In this document: piece by piece, positions 7,684 through 17,247 of the stretch
How the letters are laid out: the number at the start of each line of letters is the position of its first letter
How positions within the stretch are numbered: the stretch's first letter is position 1
Source of the DNA: Pseudomonas californiensis
GTDB taxonomy: Bacteria; Pseudomonadota; Gammaproteobacteria; Pseudomonadales; Pseudomonadaceae
DNA: 64,000 bases
NCBI RefSeq assembly: GCF_021147775.1
Contig: NZ_JAGTPK010000006.1
Span: 1 to 64,000 of the forward strand
Direction: 5' to 3'
The notes under the pieces: model-generated
Database searches by the model: none
What the model was told of the DNA's origin: nothing
Seen by the model: the letters and a program-made list of their open reading frames with translations, nothing else
Made by a program: the position numbers and the translations under genes

Positions 7684-10182
7684 ATGGCTTGCCTCCCTCG
7701 CGTACCCTCCCAACCGCTGCGTAACGCTCTCGTGAAAAGCATGGCCCTGGCGAGTCTGGGGCTGATCAGCCCTGTGCAGGCGGCTGAAGAAGCGCCCGAC
7801 AAAGACACCCGACTGGAAAAGGTCACGGTCATTTCCACCGGTGTCAGGGGCACGCAGCGTACGGTCACCGACAGCCCGGCACCCGTCGATATCGTTACCA
7901 GTGAGCAACTGCTCAAGACCGGCCGCGCCGACCTCACCGAAGCTATCGCCAAACTGCTGCCTTCGTTCAATTACGGCACTAACGTCGCGGGCTACAACTC
8001 GACTGTGAGGCCGCTGTCCAACCGCAGCCTGGCACCGGCTTACACGCTGGTATTGGTCAACGGCAAACGCCGCCACAACAGCGCCCTGCCCGCCAACGGT
8101 TCGACCGACAGCAGCGGCGCCAACTCGGTGGACATCGACATGATCCCCGTCAGTGCAGTGGAGCGTATCGAGGTGCTCAAGGACAGCGCCGCAGCCCAAT
8201 ACGGCTCGGATGCAATTGCCGGGGTGATTAACGTGATTCTGAAATCCAGCGCCGAGGGCGGTCATCTGGGCGTGACCTACGGCAAGCTATACAGCGGCGA
8301 AGGTGAGGTGACCAAATTCGAGGGCGACAGCGGTTTCGCGCTGGGTGACGGCGGCTTTCTGCACCTTTCAGGTGATGCGCGCAAGCGCGGCGACGCCAGC
8401 TGGAACGAGAAGGCAACCAATACCGCCTACTTTCCAGGTGACCCACGGGAGTCCACCTGGGATCGGGTCGGCGTCAAGAACGGCGACCCGCAAATCAAGG
8501 CTTTCAACCTGGCCTACAACGCCGAACTGCCGCTGGACGAGCAGACGAAATTGTATTCCTACGGGACCTATGGCCAGCGCGACGCAGTCATCAACAATTA
8601 CTTTCGCTACCCGAACGGTATCGCCAACATTCCCGAGCTGTTTGCCGACGGTTATTACCCGCTCAACAATCTGGACGACACCGACTACCAGTATCTGGTT
8701 GGCGGCAAGGGCGAAGCGCTGGGCTGGAACTGGGACCTGAGCACTACCTACGGGCGCAACAACAATCATCAGTACAGCGACCTGACTATCAACCCTTCAC
8801 TGGGGCCGACGTCACCGACCTCGTTCGATGACTTGGCAACCTATCGTTTCGAACAATGGGTCAACAACCTGGACATTACCCGGGCGTTCGACGGGCTGTT
8901 TGGCGTGCCGCTGCAGGTATCCGCCGGTCTTGAGCATCGCTGGGAGCGTTTTCGGACTTTTTCCGGTGATGCGCAGGCTTATCAGGTCGGTGGCTATCGC
9001 TTCCCGTCCACACTGCCCAACGGCCAGGCCAACCCGCTGGCGGGGAGACTGGCCTCGATTGCAGCACAGGCGGCGGCAGTGATATCGCCGCAGGATGCAA
9101 CGAGCCTGAAACGCAACAACTATGCGGCCTACGTCGATTTTGGGATCACCCCGATAGAGCCGCTGTTCGTTGGTCTGGCATTACGCGCCGAGCACTTTGA
9201 TGACGATTCAGGCAATACCGTCAGCGCCAAGCTCAACTCCCGTTACGAGTTCACCGACAACTTTGCGGTCCGTGGCACCGTAGGCAGCGGTTTCCGTGCG
9301 CCGTCGCTGACCCAGATCGGTTATAGCATCTCCGACAATCGGGTCGGCACAGCACCGGACGGCACGGTCGTGCCTGCCGTCACGCGAATTGCACCGGTCA
9401 ATTCGGCGTTGGCCCAGGCATTGGGTGCCACAACGCTTGACCCCGAAAAGTCGCGCAACGTGGGGTTTGGTGTGACCTGGCAACCGGCCCCGCGCACCAG
9501 CCTGACGGCAGACGCCTACTGGATCGAAATCGCAGACCGCATCGCGCGCACCGAGAGCTTGTACGGCCCTGCACTGGCACCCATTCTCACCGCACAAGGC
9601 GTGGACACCAGCACCTGGACGTCTTACTACGCCAACGCTTTTGATACTAGAACGCGCGGCCTGGACATCGTGCTGGATCATGCCAGCCGATACAGCCAGC
9701 TCGGCGATGTGCGCTGGAGCGCTGGTTTCAACTACAACAAAACCATTATCACTGACGTCAAGGATGCCCCGGCGGCGCTGCAAGGTCTGGGCAACAACAG
9801 TGGTGGCAGCCTGACCTGGGTCGGGCGCGCACGTCAGGGCGACCTGACCGACGCGCAGCCGAAAACCAAATGGGTGCTGGGCGCCAAATGGACATTGGGC
9901 GATCTGGGCGTAAACCTGCAGACAACCCGCTACGGCAAGGTCAAGACGCTGCAGCAACTGGAAAGCGGCGACCGCAGTTTCGGTGCCAAGTGGATCACCG
10001 ATCTGGACGTGTCCTACACGTTGCTCGACAACATCACATTGAGCCTGGGCGGGACCAATATTTTCGACGTCCGCCCGGACAAGAACGCCATCGCGTCCGC
10101 CAATGGTCTGAACCTTTATGGCGACGGGCCGTTTTATCCAGGCGGGGGTTTCTGGTACAGCAAGATTGCCTATGACTTTTGA
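7684..10182 (+). CDS. TonB-dependent outer-membrane receptor
   Basis: This is an 832-residue outer-membrane transporter. A signal peptide ends near residue 34 (VQAAEE). The TonB box region is LEKVTVISTG. The plug carries LVLVNGKRRHNSALPANG and IEVLKDSAAAQYGSDAIAG, and the barrel ends in WYSKIAYDF. Its plug is close in style to the receptor at 446-2866, and the two look like distant paralogues. It is divergent from the copper genes, but its sequence is not notably Met- or His-rich and it is longer than OprC-type copper receptors, so I do not call it a copper receptor. Substrate unknown. Confidence 0.92.
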   Translation: MACLPRVPSQPLRNALVKSMALASLGLISPVQAAEEAPDKDTRLEKVTVISTGVRGTQRTVTDSPAPVDIVTSEQLLKTGRADLTEAIAKLLPSFNYGTNVAGYNSTVRPLSNRSLAPAYTLVLVNGKRRHNSALPANGSTDSSGANSVDIDMIPVSAVERIEVLKDSAAAQYGSDAIAGVINVILKSSAEGGHLGVTYGKLYSGEGEVTKFEGDSGFALGDGGFLHLSGDARKRGDASWNEKATNTAYFPGDPRESTWDRVGVKNGDPQIKAFNLAYNAELPLDEQTKLYSYGTYGQRDAVINNYFRYPNGIANIPELFADGYYPLNNLDDTDYQYLVGGKGEALGWNWDLSTTYGRNNNHQYSDLTINPSLGPTSPTSFDDLATYRFEQWVNNLDITRAFDGLFGVPLQVSAGLEHRWERFRTFSGDAQAYQVGGYRFPSTLPNGQANPLAGRLASIAAQAAAVISPQDATSLKRNNYAAYVDFGITPIEPLFVGLALRAEHFDDDSGNTVSAKLNSRYEFTDNFAVRGTVGSGFRAPSLTQIGYSISDNRVGTAPDGTVVPAVTRIAPVNSALAQALGATTLDPEKSRNVGFGVTWQPAPRTSLTADAYWIEIADRIARTESLYGPALAPILTAQGVDTSTWTSYYANAFDTRTRGLDIVLDHASRYSQLGDVRWSAGFNYNKTIITDVKDAPAALQGLGNNSGGSLTWVGRARQGDLTDAQPKTKWVLGAKWTLGDLGVNLQTTRYGKVKTLQQLESGDRSFGAKWITDLDVSYTLLDNITLSLGGTNIFDVRPDKNAIASANGLNLYGDGPFYPGGGFWYSKIAYDF

Positions 10183-10238
10183 TTGCCCGCCTGATTGCCA
10201 TGCAAGCCGAGACCTGCGGCACATGAAGATGCAACCGA

Positions 10239-10793
10239 TCAGCGGGTCTGCGCACCCTGCAGAAAAAACTGGATCAACACCGCGCCCATTCCGGCGCGGG
10301 CCACCCTGCCGCGGCGTTCGGCATCGATCAGCCCGGACAGCAATGAGGCGAACATCTCCATCAGCATGGCAGCGGTAACGTCGATCCGGAACAATCCCTC
10401 ACGTTGACCGCGCAGGAAAAACGCATCAAGGGCGTCGATATAGGGCCGCCAACGCAGCCCACCGCACGTTTCATCCAGCGTGTCCGGACGCCACTGAAAA
10501 ACCAGAAACGCCATCATTTCACGGTGTTTCAAATGGTTGTCGACCAGGCGTTGCAAGGCTTCGGCTGGCGGCGCACGTTGCAGATCGGCGTCGACTATCA
10601 TTTGGTTCATCAGGTCTGACGCATGGTTGAGGAGCATTTCGGTCAGATTGGCGCGGGTGCCGCAGAATCGATTGAGTGTGGCCTTGCTGACGCCAGCGGC
10701 CTGAGCAATGTCCTTGAGTGTACCGTCGGAGTGATCGACCACGGCTATGGCAAGGGCTTTGAGAAGCTTTTCATCAGCAGCGGGTAATTCCAT
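10239..10793 (-). CDS. nfxB: NfxB-like repressor of mexCD
   Basis: This is a 184-residue DNA-binding repressor. The N-terminal helix-turn-helix (about 24-48: GTLKDIAQAAGVSKATLNRF) and the ligand domain (FLVFQWRPDTLDE, ALDAFFLRGQREGLFRID, DAERRGR) match the P. aeruginosa NfxB sequence as I remember it along most of its length. It is divergent from mexC-mexD, the same arrangement as in P. aeruginosa, so autoregulation and repression of the pump are expected. A general TetR-family label would also fit, but the position next to MexC/MexD homologues favours NfxB. Confidence 0.88.
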   Translation of the reverse strand: MELPAADEKLLKALAIAVVDHSDGTLKDIAQAAGVSKATLNRFCGTRANLTEMLLNHASDLMNQMIVDADLQRAPPAEALQRLVDNHLKHREMMAFLVFQWRPDTLDETCGGLRWRPYIDALDAFFLRGQREGLFRIDVTAAMLMEMFASLLSGLIDAERRGRVARAGMGAVLIQFFLQGAQTR

Positions 10794-10865
10794 TGGGCGT
10801 TTTTTACCTGATTGGGTGGGCAGGCGGGCATTGTGCAGAAAACGCCCACGTTCTCAAAGGGCGTT

Positions 10866-10908
10866 CACAATTGCTCACAATTGATTCACGTGAGTCAATA
10901 TTGACTCA
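10866..10908. promoter_or_regulatory. Candidate NfxB operator between nfxB and mexC
   Basis: The 173-base divergent region holds two direct CACAATTG copies ten bases apart (10866-10873, 10876-10883). They are followed by an 18-base perfect palindrome, TGAGTCAATATTGACTCA (10891-10908). Their central position suits simultaneous control of both genes. Binding by NfxB is inferred from location only. Confidence 0.55.
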
Positions 10909-10966
10909 TTTGGGTCTAGCGTAGATCATTCGCGACTTTAATGTCTAATGGGCCTTGCCCGGGTGA

Positions 10967-12130
10967 ATGATGAGTACGTTGCGCAAATGGCGTGTCATGT
11001 GGGTCGTTACGCTACTGGCCACCGTCAGTCTGGCCGCGTGCGAGCAGAAGCCCCAGCAGGATCCGAGCGCTTCGGCCGCGCCCAAGGAAGTCGAAACAGT
11101 CACAGTCAAACCGGAATCCCTGACAGTCATCAACGAACTGCCCGGCCGTATCGAGCCGGTCCGTGTGGCGCAAGTTCGTGCGCGGGTCGCAGGCATCGTC
11201 CTGACGCGCAACTTCGAGGAAGGCGCGGACATAAAAGCGGGCACAGTGCTGTTCCAGATCGACCCGGCGCCTTTCAAGGCGGCCTTGTCCAAAGCCCAGG
11301 GTGACCTGGCAAGGATAGACGCCACGCTGTTCGAGAATCAGGCCACCGTCAAACGCTACGAGTCGCTGGTGGAAATCGAAGCCGTGAGCCGGCAAACCTT
11401 CGATACAGCACGTTCGGCGTTGAAAAACGCAATTGCCGCGAAACGCTCGGCCCAGGCCGACGTTGAAACCGCGCAGTTGAACCTGGGTTATGCGACGGTC
11501 AAAGCGCCGATCTCGGGGCGCATCGGCCGTGCCAATGTCACCGAAGGCGCACTGGTGGGCCAGGGCGAAACCACATTGATGGCAACCATTCAGCAGCTGG
11601 ACCCGGTATACGCAGACTTCACCCAGCCAGTGGCCGACGCCCTGCACATGCGTGCCGCGATCCAGCAAGGTCGCTTGCCCAAGGGCGGTGAAGGTGCGTT
11701 GTCGTTAAGCATTGACGGCACAGACTATCAGAGCACCGGCACCCTGCTGTTTACCGACATCGCCGTGGACCGGACCACCGGCCAGGTGTCGTTACGCGGG
11801 CGCTTCGCCAACCCCGAAGGCGTCCTGCTGCCGGGCATGTATGTCCGTGTGCGAACCCCGCAAAGCATCAACGCGAACGCGATTCTTGTGCCACAGCGCG
11901 CCATCCAGCGAGCCAGCGATGGCGCAGCACGAGTGCTGGTCGTCGGCCAGGACGGCACAGTCGAGGCTCGCGCGGTGAAAACCGGCACGATGCAGGATTC
12001 ACGCTGGCAGATCACCGAAGGCCTGAAGGCCGACGAACAGGTCATTGTCGGCAACATGACCGGTATCAATCCAGGCGACAAAGTCGTCCCCAAATCGCAA
12101 ACCACCCAGCAGCAGGCCAAGGCCAACTGA
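10967..12130 (+). CDS. mexC: MexC-like membrane fusion protein of an RND efflux pump
   Basis: This is a 387-residue periplasmic adaptor linking an RND pump to an outer-membrane channel. A lipobox (SLAAC, Cys about 25) predicts a lipoprotein. The biotinyl-lipoyl halves flank a coiled-coil hairpin: IEPVRVAQVRARVAGIVLTR, then the helical segment, then LNLGYATVKAPISGRIGR. After the beta-barrel domain comes LLPGMYVRVRTPQ. Long identical stretches to remembered P. aeruginosa MexC support the name. It is 46 bases before mexD. Confidence 0.92.
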   Translation: MMSTLRKWRVMWVVTLLATVSLAACEQKPQQDPSASAAPKEVETVTVKPESLTVINELPGRIEPVRVAQVRARVAGIVLTRNFEEGADIKAGTVLFQIDPAPFKAALSKAQGDLARIDATLFENQATVKRYESLVEIEAVSRQTFDTARSALKNAIAAKRSAQADVETAQLNLGYATVKAPISGRIGRANVTEGALVGQGETTLMATIQQLDPVYADFTQPVADALHMRAAIQQGRLPKGGEGALSLSIDGTDYQSTGTLLFTDIAVDRTTGQVSLRGRFANPEGVLLPGMYVRVRTPQSINANAILVPQRAIQRASDGAARVLVVGQDGTVEARAVKTGTMQDSRWQITEGLKADEQVIVGNMTGINPGDKVVPKSQTTQQQAKAN

Positions 12131-12176
12131 GACTCACGTCCAGGCCGATTCCACACGCGATCGAGGATTACTGTCC

Positions 12177-15100
12177 ATGTCCCTGTTTTTTATCAAGCGA
12201 CCCAATTTCGCCTGGGTGCTTGCCCTGTTCATTTTGCTGGCGGGTCTGATGGCCCTGCCCTCGCTGCCGGTCGCTCAATACCCGGAAGTCGCACCGCCGC
12301 AGGTCACGATCACCGCCGCCTACCCCGGTGCATCCGCCCGAGTGCTGGTGGACTCGGTGACCAGTGTCATCGAAGACGAGCTCAACGGTGCCAAGGGGAT
12401 GCTGTATTACGAATCGACCAGCAACTCTACCGGCAGCGCTGAAATCAATGTCACCTTTCAGCCAGGCACCAACCTGGATCTGGCACAGGTCGAGGTGCAG
12501 AACCGGATCAAAAAGGCCGAAGCGCGCTTGCCACAAACGGTGCTGAACCAGGGATTGCAGGTCGAACAGGCCAGCGCCGGATTTCTGCTGATCTTCGCCC
12601 TGAGCTATACCGACGATTCGGCCAACAAGGACACCGTTGCACTGGCCGACTACGCCGCGCGTAACGTCAACAACGAGATCAGCCGGGTCAACGGCGTCGG
12701 CAGGCTGCAGTTTTTCGCCGCCGAAGCAGCCATGCGGGTCTGGATCGATCCGCAGAAGCTGGTCGGTTTCGGTCTGTCCATCGACGACGTGAACGCTGCC
12801 ATTCGTGCGCAAAACGTGCAGGTTCCGGCGGGCAGCTTCGGCAGCACTCCGGGTTCGTCGCTGCAAGAGCTGACCGCGACACTGGCGGTAAAGGGCACGC
12901 TGGACAACCCCGAGGAATTCGGACGCATCGTCCTGCGCGCCAATGAAGATGGCTCCAGCGTGCACCTGGACGATGTCGCCAGGGTTGCGGTCGGCAGTCA
13001 GGATTACAATTTCGAATCGCGCCTGAACGGCAAGCGTGCCGTGGCCGGCGCCATCCAGTTGTCGCCGGGCGCCAATGCGATTCAGACCGCCAAGGCTGTC
13101 AAGCAGCGGCTGACCGAGCTGTCGGTCAACTTTCCGGAAGGCGTGGAATTTTCGATCCCTTACGACACCTCACGTTTCGTGGACGTGGCCATCGACAAGG
13201 TGATCTACACCTTGATCGAAGCCATGGTGCTGGTGTTTCTGGTGATGTTTCTGTTCCTGCAGAACATCCGATACACCCTGATCCCGACCATCGTGGTGCC
13301 CGTGTGCCTGGCCGGTACCTTGGCCATCATGTATTTGCTGGGCTTCTCGGTGAACATGATGACCATGTTCGGTATGGTACTGGCCATCGGTATTCTGGTC
13401 GACGACGCGATCGTGGTGGTGGAGAACGTCGAGCGAATCATGGCCGAAGAAGGCCTGTCCCCCGCTGCAGCGACCGTCAAGGCCATGCAGCAGGTGTCGG
13501 GGGCGATTCTGGGCATCACATTGGTGCTGGCCGCTGTGTTCCTGCCACTGGCATTCATGGGCGGGTCGGTCGGGGTGATCTACAAACAGTTCTCGCTGTC
13601 GCTGGCTGTGTCGATCCTGTTTTCCGGCTTCCTGGCCCTGACCTTTACGCCTGCGCTGTGCGCCACTCTGCTTAAACCGATCCCCAAGGGCCATCAGGAA
13701 AAACGTGGCTTCTTCGGCGCGTTCAATCGGCGTTTCACCCAGCTCACCAACCGCTATGAGCGACTCAATTCGAGCCTGATCAAACGTGCCGGCCGCTACA
13801 TGCTGGTTTACGTGGGCATCGTCGGGCTGCTTGGCTTTTTCTATCTGCGCCTGCCCGAATCGTTCGTACCGGTGGAAGACCAGGGCTACCTGATCATTGA
13901 TGTGCAATTGCCGCCCGGCGCGACTCGGGCACGCACCGACGTGACTGCAGCCCTGGTCGAAAACTACATGCTGTCGCGCCAAGGGACCGACTCGGTGACC
14001 ATGCTGCTGGGTTTCAGCTTTTCCGGCATGGGTGAAAACGCAGGTCTGGCGTTTCCGACCCTCAAAGACTGGTCGGAGCGCGGCAAGGGCCAGTCGGCGG
14101 CTGACGAAGCCGCCGCGTTCAATCAGCATTTCGCGGGTCTCAGCGACGGCACCGTTATGGCCGTGACACCACCGCCCATCGAAGGGCTGGGCACCTCGGG
14201 CGGCTTCTCGCTGCGCCTGCAGGACCGGGCCGGTCTGGGCCGCGAAGCCTTGCTGGCGGCACGTAACGAACTGCTCGGCAAAGCCAACGGCAACCCGAAA
14301 ATCCTCTACGCGATGATGGAGGGCCTTGCCGAAGCACCACAGTTGCGTCTGAACATTGATCGCGAGAAAGCCCGCGCACTGGGAGTCAGTTTCGAGTCGA
14401 TCAACAGCGCACTGTCCACTGCTTTCGGCTCATCGGTGATCAGCGACTTTGCCAACGCGGGCCGCCAGCAGCGGGTTGTCGTTCAGGCCGAGCAAAGCGC
14501 GAGGATGACCCCGGAAAGCGTGCTCAAACTGTACGTACCCAATGCCAGCGGCACAATGGTCCCGCTCGGCGCATTCGTCACCACGCACTGGGAAGAAGGC
14601 CCGGTGCAGATCGCACGGTACAACGGCTACGCCGCGTTCAGGATCGCAGGCGATGCGCCTCCGGGCGTCAGCACCGGCGAGGCCATGGCAGAGATCGAGC
14701 GAATTGTCTCCGAACTGCCGCCTGGAATCGGCTACGAATGGACTGGGCTGTCGTATCAGGAAAAACTCGCCAGCGGTCAGGCCGCTGGCCTGTTCGGCCT
14801 CGCACTGCTGGTCGTGTTCCTGTTACTGGTGGCCCTTTATGAGAGCTGGGCGATCCCGTTGGTGGTGATGTTGATCGTTCCGGTCGGGGCACTGGGCTCG
14901 GTGTTGGCGGTGACTGCCGTCGGCATGCCGAACGACGTTTACTTCAAGGTGGGCCTGATCACTATCATCGGCCTGGCGGCGAAAAATGCCATCCTGATCG
15001 TCGAGTTCGCCAAAGAGCTCTGGGATCAGGGCCATTCGCTGAAGGACTCGGCACTTCAGGCTGCGCGCCTGCGCTTTCGCCCGATCGTCATGACCTCGCT

Positions 15101-15332
15101 GGCCTTCATTCTGGGTGTGGTGCCGCTGACGCTGGCGACCGGCGCAGGCGCCGCGAGCCAACGAGCCATCGGCACTGGCGTGATCGGCGGCATGCTCAGC
15201 GCCACGTTGTTGGGGGTGGTGCTGATACCGATCTTCTTCGTCTGGGTATTGACGGTACTACGCCGCAAACCTCATGAGGCTCACTCGCTGACTAATGACC
15301 AGGCAAACGCCCCGAGCAAAGATCTGACCTGA
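12177..15332 (+). CDS. mexD: MexD-like RND multidrug efflux transporter
   Basis: This 1051-residue proton-driven inner-membrane pump has the standard HAE1-RND architecture. Helix 1 is at the N terminus (FFIKRPNFAWVLALFILLAG), followed by the first large periplasmic loop. Helices 2-6 include the GMVLAIGILVDDAIVVVENV motif with the paired Asp of the proton relay. A second loop starts near residue 560, and the C-terminal helices contain GLAAKNAILIVEFAKE. The match to P. aeruginosa MexD is extensive. No oprJ-type outer-membrane channel follows: a hairpin and an oppositely oriented gene come next, so the pump must borrow a channel encoded elsewhere. Confidence 0.94.
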   Translation: MSLFFIKRPNFAWVLALFILLAGLMALPSLPVAQYPEVAPPQVTITAAYPGASARVLVDSVTSVIEDELNGAKGMLYYESTSNSTGSAEINVTFQPGTNLDLAQVEVQNRIKKAEARLPQTVLNQGLQVEQASAGFLLIFALSYTDDSANKDTVALADYAARNVNNEISRVNGVGRLQFFAAEAAMRVWIDPQKLVGFGLSIDDVNAAIRAQNVQVPAGSFGSTPGSSLQELTATLAVKGTLDNPEEFGRIVLRANEDGSSVHLDDVARVAVGSQDYNFESRLNGKRAVAGAIQLSPGANAIQTAKAVKQRLTELSVNFPEGVEFSIPYDTSRFVDVAIDKVIYTLIEAMVLVFLVMFLFLQNIRYTLIPTIVVPVCLAGTLAIMYLLGFSVNMMTMFGMVLAIGILVDDAIVVVENVERIMAEEGLSPAAATVKAMQQVSGAILGITLVLAAVFLPLAFMGGSVGVIYKQFSLSLAVSILFSGFLALTFTPALCATLLKPIPKGHQEKRGFFGAFNRRFTQLTNRYERLNSSLIKRAGRYMLVYVGIVGLLGFFYLRLPESFVPVEDQGYLIIDVQLPPGATRARTDVTAALVENYMLSRQGTDSVTMLLGFSFSGMGENAGLAFPTLKDWSERGKGQSAADEAAAFNQHFAGLSDGTVMAVTPPPIEGLGTSGGFSLRLQDRAGLGREALLAARNELLGKANGNPKILYAMMEGLAEAPQLRLNIDREKARALGVSFESINSALSTAFGSSVISDFANAGRQQRVVVQAEQSARMTPESVLKLYVPNASGTMVPLGAFVTTHWEEGPVQIARYNGYAAFRIAGDAPPGVSTGEAMAEIERIVSELPPGIGYEWTGLSYQEKLASGQAAGLFGLALLVVFLLLVALYESWAIPLVVMLIVPVGALGSVLAVTAVGMPNDVYFKVGLITIIGLAAKNAILIVEFAKELWDQGHSLKDSALQAARLRFRPIVMTSLAFILGVVPLTLATGAGAASQRAIGTGVIGGMLSATLLGVVLIPIFFVWVLTVLRRKPHEAHSLTNDQANAPSKDLT

Positions 15333-15351
15333 TCTGCGATGTCAGGTGACC

Positions 15352-16899
15352 TCAAGGCGCAATATGAGCCTGCCCCGGGACGGGGGCAGGCTCTCGTATT
15401 TCAGAAGCGCCACTTACTCGATTTCGGCCTTGTGACTTTGCGGCATACAGCGCGCGATCCGCCTGCTCTATCAGCGCCCGCTGGTCTACCTGACGGTCTG
15501 TCCCGGTGAAGGTCGCAACCCCCAGGCTGACCGTCACGATGGCGAAAGGGCTCGCCTGGTGTTCGATCTGATGATCCTGAATGGCTCGCAGGATCGTTTC
15601 AGCCACTCTGCGGGCACTGGACTCATCGGTGCTGGGCAGCACCACGGCAATCTCTTCGCCGCCGTAACGTGCAGCAATATCGCCCGGGCGACGGATGCAC
15701 TGTTCGACCAGCCTGCTGAGCATGACAAGGCACTCATCGCCTGCCAGATGACCATAGCGGTCGTTGTATCGCTTGAAATAATCGACGTCGATAAATACCA
15801 GCGACAGCGGGCTTCGTTCACGCCGGGCGCGCTTGAATTCAACCTCGATGAACTGATCGAAACGCCTGCGATTGGCCAGCCCTGTGAGTTTGTCCTCGGA
15901 CGCGATAAGCTCGAGATGCTGATTGAGCTCAATCAGCGCCGCCTGCGACAGCAGCAACTCATCCTCGGCACGGATGCGGCTGTGAATGTGCCCGATCAAA
16001 CGAATCCCCAACGCGACCACAAGGCCGAGCAGCACCAGCACTACCAGCATCGATTGCTTGGCCTGGCTGGTCCAGGCGCTCATTGCCTCACGTTGCCCCA
16101 ATGCGACAACGGTCACCAGCGGGTACACATCACTGCGAGCGAATGCATAAAACCGCGGCGTTCCATCGAGCTTTGACACAAACTCCGCAGTACCGGACGG
16201 CAAGTGCGCATAGGTGCTGAAAATCGGCGTAGAGGACAGGTCACGGCCAATATCCCCTTCTCGATAAGGGAACCTGAGCCGCATCTGTCCAGTGCTCGAC
16301 GTGAGGCTGATGACACCGGTGTCCCCGACCTGAATGCCGGAGTAAAACCTCAACAAATGTTCGATGCCGATGGTGATTACCATCACGCCGGCGAAGCTCG
16401 CGTCAGGACTATTGATACGCCGACTGACCGAAATCACCCACATCCCGGTAGCACGGCTGATGATGGTCGGCCCCACATACGAGGCACGGCTGGCGTTCTC
16501 CACGTGGTGCTTGAAGTATTCGCGCTGGTTGCTGTCGATGCCTGTTGCGTTCTGATTGGTCGAAAAGATGCAGATGCCTTCGGCGTTATACAGCGATACG
16601 CTGCTGACCTGCGGCAAAGCACCCATTTCACGCGCTATCACTGAGCGCAAACGCTCAATCTCCGACGATCCGGTACCATCTTTTTCGATGCGCTCGGTCA
16701 GACCGATCAGCATCAATTCACTCTGCTTGACGATGCCGTCTGTGTAGGTGCTCAGTGCGCTGGCCAGATTGGCGCTGTTGGTCTGGATGTTGTCCAGCGT
16801 GTTCTGGCGGGCCGTCCAGGCCTGCCATGCCATCAGCAGGACAACGCAGCTGCACACAATGCAGATCAACCATGCGGCAAGTCGAAGATCACGTTTCAA
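15352..16899 (-). CDS. Membrane-bound diguanylate cyclase with periplasmic Cache sensor
   Basis: This 515-residue enzyme makes cyclic di-GMP from two GTP. A transmembrane helix lies at about 7-28, then a periplasmic double-Cache-like sensor (about 35-280, with VVSVSRRINSPD-type strands), then a second helix (about 283-305), a short linker, and a GGDEF domain (about 340-500). The active-site motif is GGEEI, a functional variant. An inhibitory RxxD site (RPGD) lies exactly five residues before it, so product inhibition is likely. The C-terminal codons run through the hairpin that follows mexD. It is transcribed alone. Confidence 0.9.
   Translation of the reverse strand: MKRDLRLAAWLICIVCSCVVLLMAWQAWTARQNTLDNIQTNSANLASALSTYTDGIVKQSELMLIGLTERIEKDGTGSSEIERLRSVIAREMGALPQVSSVSLYNAEGICIFSTNQNATGIDSNQREYFKHHVENASRASYVGPTIISRATGMWVISVSRRINSPDASFAGVMVITIGIEHLLRFYSGIQVGDTGVISLTSSTGQMRLRFPYREGDIGRDLSSTPIFSTYAHLPSGTAEFVSKLDGTPRFYAFARSDVYPLVTVVALGQREAMSAWTSQAKQSMLVVLVLLGLVVALGIRLIGHIHSRIRAEDELLLSQAALIELNQHLELIASEDKLTGLANRRRFDQFIEVEFKRARRERSPLSLVFIDVDYFKRYNDRYGHLAGDECLVMLSRLVEQCIRRPGDIAARYGGEEIAVVLPSTDESSARRVAETILRAIQDHQIEHQASPFAIVTVSLGVATFTGTDRQVDQRALIEQADRALYAAKSQGRNRVSGASEIREPAPVPGQAHIAP
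15366..15393. terminator. Hairpin between mexD and the diguanylate cyclase gene
   Basis: GAGCCTGCCCC (15366-15376) pairs perfectly with GGGGCAGGCTC (15383-15393) around a six-base loop, between convergent genes. The T tract after it is poor (TCGTATTTC), and the stem lies within the last codons of the cyclase gene. It could act as a bidirectional terminator. Confidence 0.5.
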
Positions 16900-17199
16900 A
16901 ACCCGCCTCCATAGTTGAACTCAAACCACACGGTTAAACCAGGGTGAGCATGGGCCTGACAATTCAGGTGCATCGATATTCCTTTATCGGCATCAGTGGC
17001 CATGATCGTATGCTCGGCATGTGACGTCCATGGGTAAACCCACGCGATTGATGGTCAATCGAAGACCATCTCACCTGATGTGGCAACGCATCGCAGCGAC
17101 TGAGCGAAGATCGTGAGCGCGTGTAGCTGAACCATCGGGGCACGGCATACGTTGCCGAATCCGTTCTGGATCACAGCGGACACAATTTTTTTTGAAGGG

Positions 17200-17223
17200 G
17201 CCGTGAGCACGAAGGCTCACGGC
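17200..17223. other. Hairpin in the 348-base gap after sfnG
   Basis: GCCGTGAGC and GCTCACGGC form a perfect nine-base stem 25 bases past the sfnG stop. On the sfnG strand the stem is followed by A-rich rather than T-rich sequence, so it is not a standard terminator. I see no gene in the rest of the gap (16900-17247), which should hold the cyclase promoter. Confidence 0.35.
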
Positions 17224-17247
17224 AAACAGGCAGGATTCAAACGTTGG

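Noticed and set aside
7684..10182. Assignment of the second TonB receptor as a copper receptor
   Set aside because: It neighbours copper genes, but its length and lack of Met/His-rich motifs do not fit OprC-type receptors.
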